DNA of 47,598 nucleotides from assembly GCA_022821145.1 (NCBI GenBank), contig JAJEEE010000008.1, forward strand, positions 1 to 47,598. Direction: 5' to 3'. Every line of letters begins with the position of its first letter. Positions within the stretch are counted from its first letter, which is position 1. The position numbers were made by a program, and so were the translations under genes. Below, piece by piece: positions 1-7,632 of the stretch. This DNA is from Acidobacteriota bacterium (GTDB taxonomy: Bacteria; Acidobacteriota; Terriglobia; 20CM-2-55-15). Below the pieces are notes generated by a model that worked only from the letters and a program-made list of their open reading frames with translations, was not told the origin of the DNA and ran no database searches.

Positions 1-26
1 GAAAAAATGCTGGAAAATCTCTGCAT

Positions 27-94
27 GGTTGAGCCCTCCTCTTCGGTTCGGTCTTTCTTGTCGAAAAACCAATCCTACGAGGTCGGGCTCAACC
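27..94. repeat. Perfect 10-bp inverted repeat around a 48-nt centre
   Basis: GGTTGAGCCC at 27-36 is the exact reverse complement of GGGCTCAACC at 85-94. The centre is rich in pyrimidine and A runs and lies downstream of the reverse-strand operon ending at 144. It could be a long-range hairpin at a transcript end, or one end of an element whose remainder lies outside the window. No transposase fragment is visible nearby. Confidence 0.45.
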
Positions 95-143
95 TCTCAA
101 TCCTCTCTCCATTCCGCAGAATCTAATTTGGACAGGTATGACC

Positions 144-551
144 TCACATAACGCCGGTCATCACCGGCTGCAGGGCACGGCGAACGACTTGCCACACCAG
201 GTAATCGCCCTTCCCGTCGATCTGGATGATGCAACGGCCGTCGTCGCTCAGAGTTCGTGTCACATGGAAAACCTCAGTGCTGTCTGGATCAAGAGAAACG
301 GACACCTTTATCGATGCCCCGTCCAGCGCAAACGCGGCGCTCCTGCCAGTCCGTGAGACAGTGAAATACTTCGACGACTCAGGAGATGATCCATCGAGGA
401 AAGCGAAATGGTACCCAGGATAGGCGAAGTCCCATGCATCGCAGGCCTGCTTGGCGGCCGATCGCAGTTCGTTCTTGAAATTCATGTCGACTCGGCATTT
501 CTGCCGAGCGGTCACCCAGTCGAAATCGTGATCCTTCGGGTTGAGTTTCAT
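144..551 (-). CDS. Hypothetical protein, second gene of a small operon
   Basis: This is a soluble-looking protein of about 135 residues starting MKLNPKDHDFDW. I do not recognise the family. It has no signal peptide or membrane segment, and its mixed charged and aromatic composition looks like a small globular domain. The ATG at 551 is preferred because it overlaps the stop of the upstream 66-residue gene as ATGA, the usual sign of translational coupling. An in-frame start at 599 would run deep into that gene. The weak purine stretch GAGGAT lies just upstream of the ATG. The neighbours are a frameshifted gene and an ATPase, so this belongs to an accessory patch. Function is unknown. Confidence 0.55.
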   Translation of the reverse strand: MKLNPKDHDFDWVTARQKCRVDMNFKNELRSAAKQACDAWDFAYPGYHFAFLDGSSPESSKYFTVSRTGRSAAFALDGASIKVSVSLDPDSTEVFHVTRTLSDDGRCIIQIDGKGDYLVWQVVRRALQPVMTGVM

Positions 552-748
552 CGCGAAAATCCTCGAGCCTGCATGTCCAACTCGATCGCCCACAGCCACT
601 GGTATCGGTGCTTGGGGAGCATGTCCTCGTCCATGATCCGGTCCAGGGTGGCGCGGATCTCTTCGCAGATTCCCGCGGCCTGCGGGTAGCGTTCGGTGAT
701 CTCGTCAAGCTTGGCTCGCAGCTGGGCGACGCGATCTTCAAGGCTCAT
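548..748 (-). CDS. Small helical hypothetical protein, first gene of a two-gene operon
   Basis: This gene encodes a 66-residue, highly charged protein starting MSLEDRVAQLRAKLDEI. The sequence looks almost wholly alpha-helical, with heptad-like spacing in the first 40 residues and a Trp-rich end (YQWLWAIELDMQARGF). A strong GGAGG lies six bases before the ATG, and the stop overlaps the next gene as ATGA, so the two are probably translated together. It has no recognisable DNA-binding motif. A short helical protein followed by a globular partner resembles the layout of antitoxin-toxin or chaperone-cargo pairs, but nothing in the residues proves this. Confidence 0.55.
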   Translation of the reverse strand: MSLEDRVAQLRAKLDEITERYPQAAGICEEIRATLDRIMDEDMLPKHRYQWLWAIELDMQARGFSR

Positions 749-853
749 GTCGGCCTCCAGGGTCTAGGCGCAAGAGCAGCATTTGCTCTTGACCCAGTTG
801 TCCTGGACGCTCTAGGGTGGGATTGCACATCACACTTTAGAGCCTATGTTCTA

Positions 854-885
854 CGAAAGGCCAGCGTTCGACCGCTGGCCTTTCG
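854..885. terminator. Hairpin with 13-bp perfect stem
   Basis: CGAAAGGCCAGCG at 854-866 pairs perfectly with 873-885 around the six-base loop TTCGAC. It lies just beyond the stop of the reverse-strand gene ending at 908 and upstream of the operon starting at 748, where a terminator is expected. There is no long T run, so its strength is uncertain. Confidence 0.6.
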
Positions 886-907
886 TGCTTACAGGCGATT
901 ATACCAG

Positions 908-1459
908 CTACGGATCAATGGCGCAGTCGTAGGCGTCGCAGGTCGACTCGATGATGTCGTTCCAGAGCTCCTCGATGTTGACCTGGATGTGAACGCCAGC
1001 GATGCCGTTGGGCGCGATGTCGAGCGCGCCGACCGAAAGATCGCGACCGTAGTTATTCGGATGCGAACGGTTCCGGTGAACTGCTGGCCCGTCAGGTTGT
1101 ACTCGGAAAACCACGATTTCAGGTCGATCAGGTTCTGGCCCCTGGCAGGCACATGAACCTGCTGGGACCGCAGCTCTCGGCCGCCCACCGACATGAGGTA
1201 CATCGTGACGATGGCCGTGTTGTCGTTCGGGTTCTGGATGCTTGAGGTAGGTGTTGACCCGGCTGATGTTGGCCGGGACGAAGACTTCGTCGCGCGTTCC
1301 TCCCGCGATCGTTGCGATACCCTCGGCGCTCAACCATGCCCCGCTGTCGTAGGGCCTTGGCGAACCCGCTGATGAGGCCGCCGCAGATCGACGCTGACGC
1401 CGCGCCACGTCGGAGTGCGCGCCGGTAAGGTGAAGTGGACCAGTTTCGGGGGCGCTCAT
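908..1459 (-). pseudogene. Frameshifted beta-sandwich-like hypothetical protein
   Basis: An ATG at 1459 has a strong GGAGG six bases upstream, but coherent protein sequence changes frame at least twice. The first frame gives DEVFVPANISRVNTYL. Near 1241-1246 sense moves to a second frame that reads IQNPNDNTAIVTMYLMSVGG and continues to FTGTVRIRIT. Near 1048-1060 it returns to the first frame with NYGRDLSVGALDIAPNG and ends EELWNDIIESTCDAYDCAIDP. The repaired product would be about 180 residues with alternating hydrophobic strands, like secreted beta-sandwich repeat domains. The N-terminal 40 residues may hide a third shift. Either this is a decayed gene or the assembly has indel errors. No functional assignment is possible. 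Confidence 0.6.
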
Positions 1460-1546
1460 CGGCCACCTCCTCAGCGGACGCGGTCAGATACTACGCACGA
1501 GGCAACTCGGACGCGGCCGGATCGAAAGACAGGACCTTGACGTCTT

Positions 1547-2992
1547 CTAGTCGTCGGCCTCGATGAACGGCTGCGACGAAGGGTTATCGATCGCGAACCT
1601 TCCGACGGCGTGGCAATAGAGGCTCGTCGGAACGGCGTTCAGCGTTTTCGATCCGGGCCAGTCCGGGACGGAACGCTCCACGGTCCGCGTAGTAACCATC
1701 ACGCTAGAATCGGGATGGTGGCTCGAAAACTCGCTGAGGCCCTTCAGCTCCCCGGGACGCGTCACGGATCGATCCGACCACTTGACATCGACGCACCAAT
1801 CCGGTTGCTGCCTCCGGCCGAGGTTCACAATGTCCACTTCGCGATCCTTGCCGCCGGTCTTCCATCGCGCGTAGTGCAAGTCCACGTCGGCGTGAAACCA
1901 CTGGGCAAAGACCGCCGTCTCGGCCAGCGCGCCCATGGCGTCGTCCTTGGTCGTTACGGGTCCGAACAGGGCGCATCGCAGAGCCGGTGTTGTTACATAT
2001 ACCTTGAAGCGCGTGGCGCGCTGAAACCGGCGGGCGTTACGGTCGATGCGATGGACGACCTTGATCAGGAACGCGGCCTCCAGATACTCCAGGTACCGAT
2101 TCAGCGTCGGCTTGCTAACGCCCGAGCCCTGGGACAGGGCTTCCAGCGATACTTCATTCGCCGTGTTGTACGCCAGCGTCATGAACAGGGCGTTGAGCTC
2201 CTGGACGTTCTGGATCCCGTACAGGCTGGGGAGATCCCGCAACAGGACCTTGTCGACGATGTCGGCGCCGATGTAACGGCCGATGTCGGTTTGTATCGTG
2301 GTCGACAGGGCAGCTTCCGGATAGCCGCCGAAATTTACGTAGTCGACGAAGTGACTGTTCAGCTCCGCGATGTCGTTGGTAGCGATCTCGATCGGCATTC
2401 CCGAGGCGTACCGCACGAGACCACCCATTTCGCGCAAGTCCAGGTACTCGTGAAAGGTCAGCGGCGGCAGCAGGAAGTCGGTGAAACGGCCGGCACCGGA
2501 TTCGATGCTCTTGAGACGAAGGGCGGCGGCGGCCGAGCCGGACGCCACGCAGCGCACCCCGGGATGGGCGTCGACGAACGCCTTGAGATGGCGTTCCCAG
2601 TCGGCGAGATACTGGATCTCGTCCAGGAACAGCATCCGGGGAATTTCTGTGCCGCCGCTTGCTTCCCGGAGTTCCTGAGCAACCTGCTCGATCGACAGGC
2701 GCGTGTAGATCGGCTGGTCGAGCGAGACGTAGCCGATGTCTCGGGGCTCGAACTGACGGCCGTCGAGCAGATGGCCGATCACGTGGTGCAACATCACCGT
2801 CTTGCCGACACGGCGCGGGCCCATGAGGACGACGGCGCGGCGGACGTCGGTCTGCATCACCAGGGTCTTGAAGCGTTCGAAGTACGCGCGCCGCTTCATG
2901 GCCGCGTAATCGTCACGAATTCCGGAGCCGTCCCACCACGGGTTCTCAGCCTGCATGCGGCTGCGCACTTGCTCGTCAGAGATTCGGCGCAT
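1547..2992 (-). CDS. AAA+ ATPase of the AAA_14/DUF4143 type
   Basis: This is a 481-residue ATPase. Walker A is GPRRVGKT at 58-65, Walker B is MLFLDE at 120-125, and the sensor-like stretch CVASGSAAAALR follows near 148-159. The middle holds a winged-helix-like segment (SLEALSQGSGVSKPTLNRYLEYLEAAFLI), and the C-terminus matches the DUF4143 nuclease-fold-like region (GALAETAVFAQWF, later REVDIV and DVKWSDRS). Members are common as solitary accessory ATPases; most have no demonstrated role. The length is normal and no frame damage is seen. The 181-bp region before the start is strikingly AT-rich for this genome, and no Shine-Dalgarno motif precedes the ATG, consistent with horizontal acquisition. 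There is no obvious partner gene. Confidence 0.85.
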   Translation of the reverse strand: MRRISDEQVRSRMQAENPWWDGSGIRDDYAAMKRRAYFERFKTLVMQTDVRRAVVLMGPRRVGKTVMLHHVIGHLLDGRQFEPRDIGYVSLDQPIYTRLSIEQVAQELREASGGTEIPRMLFLDEIQYLADWERHLKAFVDAHPGVRCVASGSAAAALRLKSIESGAGRFTDFLLPPLTFHEYLDLREMGGLVRYASGMPIEIATNDIAELNSHFVDYVNFGGYPEAALSTTIQTDIGRYIGADIVDKVLLRDLPSLYGIQNVQELNALFMTLAYNTANEVSLEALSQGSGVSKPTLNRYLEYLEAAFLIKVVHRIDRNARRFQRATRFKVYVTTPALRCALFGPVTTKDDAMGALAETAVFAQWFHADVDLHYARWKTGGKDREVDIVNLGRRQQPDWCVDVKWSDRSVTRPGELKGLSEFSSHHPDSSVMVTTRTVERSVPDWPGSKTLNAVPTSLYCHAVGRFAIDNPSSQPFIEADD

Positions 2993-3173
2993 AAACCAAA
3001 ACTACCAGCACAGGCCGCGGACAGTCAACTAAAGAAAGCCATCTTATCTTAATCCATAATATCCGAAGAAAATCAATCAATTCAGATCTTTACAGGCACA
3101 CGTAAGCGCAGAAACGCCGATGATCGCAGGCCCGATTCAGGCTCCCGAGTTCCGCTCGATGGATATCGGAACG

Positions 3174-4658
3174 TCAGTCCGACCCCGCGCCCGCCGCCGG
3201 CATCGGTCCCGTGTACTCCAGGACGAACAGCCCGCCGCCGGTGCGGTCCGAGGCGTAGGCCAGGCCGCGGTGGTCGATGTCGACGTCGTCGATCTGGATG
3301 ACCGCCGGTTGGCCTTCGACGATGGGATGCACGTTCTCGTTTGGCTCCGGGATGTAATACCCGATCTCCCTGAGGTTGTAGGGATCGGACAGGTCGACGA
3401 CGCGGACGCCCGCATTGAAGTACGCGATCCACGCGACCCGGTCCTCGAACCGGTTGATGCGGCCGTTGACGGTCTCCGCCGACTGGTGCGGCCCGAAGCG
3501 TCCGCCCTTCTCGCAGAAGCCGCCGACGGGCACCTGCCAGGTCGAGACGGGGAACGGGCGGTCTTCGTGCGTGACGTCGAACATGTACGACTTCGGGCGG
3601 ACCCCGCTCGAGCACGGCGCGATGTCCCGGCCGCCGGCTTCGTCGACCACCAGGGCATAGGTCCGCGGCAGCGCGTCCCCCATGAAATTGGGCACGGCGT
3701 CGTAGACGATGGGCGACACCGTGTGCGGGCCTCTCCCCGGCGGGGACGTGTCGACCATCCAGACCAGCCTCGGATCGGCCGGATCCGAGATGTCCCATGA
3801 CGCGGTGTGCCCGGCTTCACGAAAGCCGGCGTAGATGCGGTCGTTCGCCTCGTCCACGATCGGGTGGTGCGCGTACTGGCCTTCGAAGCCCTCTTCCCCG
3901 TCCTTCTGGCCCGGCCCCCAGGCGCGGCCCACGAACACGGGCTCCTCGGGATCCCTCAGGTCCCAGATCTGCACGATGGCGCCGCCGAACCCCGGTTCGC
4001 CCGCGGCGGCGTAGAAATAGCCCGTGTCCTCCGACCACCAGCCCTTGTGCGCCCTCTGGATGAACGCGCCGCCGCAGCCGGGTCCGCAGGAATCCGGGGG
4101 CGTCCCGGTGATCTCCGACACCAGCGCGATCCCGGACGGGTCGGCATCGCGCGACGTGATGTCGAAGACCTGGAACTTCAGGTCGTCGCCGGCTTCCGAG
4201 TTGCGAATCAGGTAGTCGCGGCCGGAGCCGTCGAACGGATAGTCGTAGACGACGGATACGCCGCGCGAATTGGCGTCGACGTCGTTCGGGATGTGCCACA
4301 CCAGCCGCGGATCGGCCGGATCGGAGATATCAAGAATGGACGTCCCGTTCCATTCCATCCGTTCGGTGATCGGGTTGAAGCGTTGTTCGCCGTCGTAGTA
4401 GCTGTTGTGATGGCCGACGTAGACCCAGTTCCCGTTGGCCTCGTCCGACCGGGTCGTCACGACGAGCGCCTCCCGTCCCTGGAGATCGTGGTGTCCGACC
4501 AACCGGACGTTGGCGGCCTCGACGGCCTCTTCCAGGCCGGAAGCGGTTTCGTCTCCAACCGCCGGCGTGTCGCCCGAGCATCCCGCCAGCCCAAGGATTA
4601 CGGCTGCCATGGCGCTTGTGTTCGCGAACCGGCTCCGCGCACTGCTTCGCTCGGTCAT
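3174..4658 (-). CDS. LVIVD-repeat lipoprotein
   Basis: The 494-residue product starts MTERSSARSR. A lipobox LAGC at residues 24-27 predicts lipid attachment at Cys27, so it should sit in the periplasm or on the outer membrane. Repeats of the LVIVD type follow: SILDISDPADPRLVWHI, TASWDISDPADPRLVWMV and VRVVDLSDPYNLREIGYY. They suggest a beta-propeller of about six or seven blades. The ATG at 4658 is chosen because GGAGG lies just upstream and it places the signal peptide at the N-terminus; an earlier in-frame start at 4754 adds an unlikely basic extension. Such proteins are frequent in Acidobacteriota and marine bacteria, but substrate and role are unknown. It appears to be monocistronic. Confidence 0.8.
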   Translation of the reverse strand: MTERSSARSRFANTSAMAAVILGLAGCSGDTPAVGDETASGLEEAVEAANVRLVGHHDLQGREALVVTTRSDEANGNWVYVGHHNSYYDGEQRFNPITERMEWNGTSILDISDPADPRLVWHIPNDVDANSRGVSVVYDYPFDGSGRDYLIRNSEAGDDLKFQVFDITSRDADPSGIALVSEITGTPPDSCGPGCGGAFIQRAHKGWWSEDTGYFYAAAGEPGFGGAIVQIWDLRDPEEPVFVGRAWGPGQKDGEEGFEGQYAHHPIVDEANDRIYAGFREAGHTASWDISDPADPRLVWMVDTSPPGRGPHTVSPIVYDAVPNFMGDALPRTYALVVDEAGGRDIAPCSSGVRPKSYMFDVTHEDRPFPVSTWQVPVGGFCEKGGRFGPHQSAETVNGRINRFEDRVAWIAYFNAGVRVVDLSDPYNLREIGYYIPEPNENVHPIVEGQPAVIQIDDVDIDHRGLAYASDRTGGGLFVLEYTGPMPAAGAGSD

Positions 4659-4849
4659 GGGGCCTCCGTTGTCCGAACGCCGCCGGGAATCCCGGTGAGC
4701 GTGCGAGTCGAATCCGGCCTCGGCACGGCCGGACTCTCGATGCCGATCATACAACCGTTCGAGCCTGGCAGGCGGGACGTCCTCAATCGATCCGCGGTGG
4801 ACCTGATCTGGGACTCCGGGGCGCGAGTGTAGGAGATGGAGGGGTAGAC

Positions 4850-5164
4850 ATGCTTGGAAAAGCCATCATGGACCCCATGGCGCCGACGGTCGCGATGCCG
4901 CCACGGACAGTCTGGGACAAGGCCGGCGTCATCCCCGGCATCGACCCCAGGGTGCGGCGCAGGGATCGCTACGGTTTCTACATCGATTGGGCGGAGTACG
5001 GCAAACGGACCGTGCTCGGCTGGGTCATCGACCATATCGTTCCGATCGCGCGCGGCGGGTCCGACGATCTCCGGAACCTCCAGCCGCTCCACTGGGAGAA
5101 CAACCAGGCCAAGGACGAAGGACGCCTGCTGAGGGGCCTCCCCCGAATCCGACGCCGCTGGTGA
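4850..5164 (+). CDS. Small HNH endonuclease
   Basis: This 104-residue protein is mostly an HNH nuclease domain. The core reads DHIVPIARGGSDDLRNLQPL followed by HWENNQAKDE, giving the expected Asp-His pair, the central Asn and the final His/Asn/Lys of the beta-beta-alpha-metal fold. The ATG at 4850 follows a purine-rich stretch (GGAGATGGAGGGG at 4832-4844), which acts as the ribosome site and decides the start. There is no zinc-ribbon Cys pair and no extra DNA-binding domain. Free-standing HNH proteins of this size act as nicking or homing-type nucleases or as remnants of restriction systems. No methyltransferase or phage gene is adjacent, so its role here is open. Confidence 0.8.
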   Translation: MLGKAIMDPMAPTVAMPPRTVWDKAGVIPGIDPRVRRRDRYGFYIDWAEYGKRTVLGWVIDHIVPIARGGSDDLRNLQPLHWENNQAKDEGRLLRGLPRIRRRW

Positions 5165-5282
5165 CGACGGCCGTTTCGAGGCGGCGCGGCCGCGGGGATT
5201 GCGCCCGAGGAAAACGGCATCGACTACGAATCGGGTGGTCCTGATCTGACGCCGGCCGCAATATAGTGGCGGCCCAAGCGCC

Positions 5283-6953
5283 ATGGACGACCAAGGGTAC
5301 AGGCCCGATTTCGAACCTCAACGGTGGTCGGAGCGCGACCGGCGGTTCCTCGAACCGTTCGCGACGAACTGCGACGGGCTGATCTCGGTCCTCCGCAACC
5401 TCCCCCCCGAGATCGTCGGCGCGCTCTGCTCCCGCGCCAGCCGGGCGCGCGGGTCTCTGCTGGAGACGCTGCTTCGGGAGTACATCGACCCCATCGTCGA
5501 CGGCGAGGATCAGGCGTTGGCGGCCGACCTCGAGGACACCATCGCCTTCCTGCGCCAACACGGCTTCCGGCGCATTCTCGACAACCACCGGGCGCAGCGC
5601 TTCTATGCCAAGTGGTTGTCGCAGTACGGCGACGACTCGATCGCGCAGATGACCGGCACGCACGTCGTCGTCTGGGGCGTATCGCAGGTGGCCCTCAAGT
5701 TCATCGAGGACCAGCGCGTGGGCCTGGAACCGATCGAGAAGTCGACGCGATACGTGAACTTCGGCGACCGCGTCGGCGGCCGGCACCTCTACTACACGCC
5801 CCGGCCGGACCTGGAGCGCCTGGGCCTGCTGGACGACTACCGCGCGGTCATGGACCACCTGTTCGCGACTTACGCGGCGTTGCTGGGCCCGTTCCATGGG
5901 TGGCTGCGGCAGAACTACGACGAGTCGGACGGCGTCCTCGAGAAGAAGGCGTTCGACACGCTGCGCGGGTTGCTTCCCATGGCGACGCTCGGCCAGGTGG
6001 CGCTCCGCGGCAACGCACAAGCCTTCGAATATCTCCTCAACCGCACGGTGCGCCATCCGCTGGGCGAGTTGCGGTGGTTCTCGGGCGCGCTCAAGACCGA
6101 GCTCGACCGCGAAATCCCATCCTTGCTGCTGCGGCTGTCCGACGAGAAGGCGCCCGCGTACCAGGAGTACCTGTCCGGGCGGCAAGCGGGCGTCCGCGAC
6201 CTGGCGGCCCGGCTCGCCGGTCCCCCGGCCGCGCACGAGACCGCGTCCGGCGTGCGGCTGGTCGAAAGCGACGACGACGCGGAGACGAAGGTGCTGGCGG
6301 CCATCCTATTCGAGCATTCGCACCTGGGATGGGACGAAGCCGCCGCCGCCCTCGAGCGCATGACCGACACGGGGCGCGAGAGCCTGATGCGGCGTTACGT
6401 GGGCGAGCGGCCGGCCCGCTGGTACAAGGTCGGAAGAGCGCTGGAGAACGCCTACCTGCGTTTCGAGATCGTGACCGACATCGGTTCGTACCGCGATCTG
6501 CACCGGCACCGGATGATGACCCAGCACCGCCAGCCGTTCACGACACGGCACGGGTTCGAGATGCCCGACGAGCTGGCCGACGCCGGCGTGGCGGCGCCCT
6601 ACGTCGAAGCGATGGATCGCGCGGCGCGGCTCTTCGCCCGGTTGGAGGCCGACGACCCGGGCCTGGCCCAGTACGCCGTCCCGCTGGCCTACCGTGTCCG
6701 GTTCCAGCAGTGGCAGAACTTCCGCCAGCTCTTCTGGGAAACCGAGCTCCGGACCATCTCCCAGGGACACCCGGCGTATCGGCGGATCGAGCAGGAGAAG
6801 CACCGCCTCGTCCGGGAGCGCTACCCCTTGCTGGCGCGCTACATGCTCGTGGACATGAACGACTACGGAATCGCGCGGCGCGGCGCCGAGGAACGGATCG
6901 CCGGCAAGGAGGAACGCATCCTGGCGCGGCTTCGGGACCGGGACGCGGACTGA
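5283..6953 (+). CDS. Tandem ThyX-like protein (FAD-dependent thymidylate synthase family)
   Basis: This 556-residue protein has two ThyX-like halves. The first half (about 45-275) keeps the substrate-side motif EKSTRYVNF at 152-160 and a ThyX-like end (LLPMATLGQVALRGNAQAFEYLLNR, 230-254). The place where classical ThyX has RHR reads EDQR. The second half (about 330-550) has the flavin-type motif LHRHRMMTQHRQPF at 406-419. Classical ThyX is about 220-250 residues with all motifs in one domain, so this is the double-length branch, whose activity in dTMP synthesis is not certain. No thyA is in view. It is followed 13 bp later by the diguanylate cyclase gene, so the two may be co-transcribed. Confidence 0.75.
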   Translation: MDDQGYRPDFEPQRWSERDRRFLEPFATNCDGLISVLRNLPPEIVGALCSRASRARGSLLETLLREYIDPIVDGEDQALAADLEDTIAFLRQHGFRRILDNHRAQRFYAKWLSQYGDDSIAQMTGTHVVVWGVSQVALKFIEDQRVGLEPIEKSTRYVNFGDRVGGRHLYYTPRPDLERLGLLDDYRAVMDHLFATYAALLGPFHGWLRQNYDESDGVLEKKAFDTLRGLLPMATLGQVALRGNAQAFEYLLNRTVRHPLGELRWFSGALKTELDREIPSLLLRLSDEKAPAYQEYLSGRQAGVRDLAARLAGPPAAHETASGVRLVESDDDAETKVLAAILFEHSHLGWDEAAAALERMTDTGRESLMRRYVGERPARWYKVGRALENAYLRFEIVTDIGSYRDLHRHRMMTQHRQPFTTRHGFEMPDELADAGVAAPYVEAMDRAARLFARLEADDPGLAQYAVPLAYRVRFQQWQNFRQLFWETELRTISQGHPAYRRIEQEKHRLVRERYPLLARYMLVDMNDYGIARRGAEERIAGKEERILARLRDRDAD

Positions 6954-6966
6954 AGACGGAAGCGGA

Positions 6967-7632
6967 ATGGACTCCTCCTCGGCTGGAACGGAACCCGAAT
7001 CGCGGCGGCGAGGCGGTTGCCCGGCGTGCCGGCGACTGCGGCGGCGGATGGCCGAGCTGGAGGCTGCCAACGCGGCCATGCGCTCGCGCATCCACCGGGA
7101 CCCGCTCACGCATCTGTTCAACCGGGAGTTCACGAACCAGGAACTGGAGCGCGCCGTGTCGTTCGCCGGGAGGAGCCGGCTCCCACTGGCCGTGGTCATC
7201 TGCGACCTGGACCGGTTCAAGAGGATCAACGACCGTTTCGGCCACGCCGCGGGCGACGCGGTCCTTTCGGGGTTCGGCGGGTTGCTGGACGCCTCGTGCA
7301 GACGCGAGGACACCGCCGCACGCTACGGGGGCGACGAGTTCGTCGTCATCCTGCCGAACACGACCATCGGGGGCGCCGTCGACTTCGCCGAGCGGATCCG
7401 GACGCGAACCGATGCGCTTCCCATGCGCACCGCAGGCGCCTTCACCGCCAGCTTCGGCGTCGCCGCCCTGGAAGACGGCGACACGGCGGCGGCGCTCCGG
7501 GAGCGGGCCGACGCCGCGCTCTACCAGGCCAAGCGGAACGGGCGAAACCGCGTGGCCTTCTCGCCGCCTATGGATCGCCGGAAGGCGGACCCCACACCCA
7601 CGCCAGAAAGCGTTCGATCAGGTACAGGCTGA
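6967..7632 (+). CDS. Stand-alone GGDEF diguanylate cyclase
   Basis: The 221-residue protein has a short N-terminus with CPAC at 18-21, a likely coiled coil (about 22-42) and then one GGDEF domain starting at DPLTHLFNR. The active-site loop is GGDEF at 121-125. An inhibitory-site RxxD (RRED, 112-115) lies five residues before it, so cyclic-di-GMP feedback inhibition is expected. There is no membrane segment and no PAS, GAF or receiver domain; activity would depend on dimerisation through the coiled coil. The CxxC could bind metal or respond to redox, but no second pair is visible. Its last 65 bp overlap the end of the convergent hydrolase gene. Confidence 0.88.
   Translation: MDSSSAGTEPESRRRGGCPACRRLRRRMAELEAANAAMRSRIHRDPLTHLFNREFTNQELERAVSFAGRSRLPLAVVICDLDRFKRINDRFGHAAGDAVLSGFGGLLDASCRREDTAARYGGDEFVVILPNTTIGGAVDFAERIRTRTDALPMRTAGAFTASFGVAALEDGDTAAALRERADAALYQAKRNGRNRVAFSPPMDRRKADPTPTPESVRSGTG

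Noticed and set aside
1610-3052. A 480-codon forward open frame
   Set aside because: It is antisense to the AAA+ ATPase, which has clear Walker motifs. No ribosome site or domain supports it.
3160-3175. A further copy of the GCGTCAGTCC block
   Set aside because: The match is only about nine bases, without the partner block at the right distance, so it is probably chance.
4850-5164. HNH gene as part of a restriction-modification system
   Set aside because: No methyltransferase, specificity subunit or helicase is nearby, so only a stand-alone HNH nuclease is supported.
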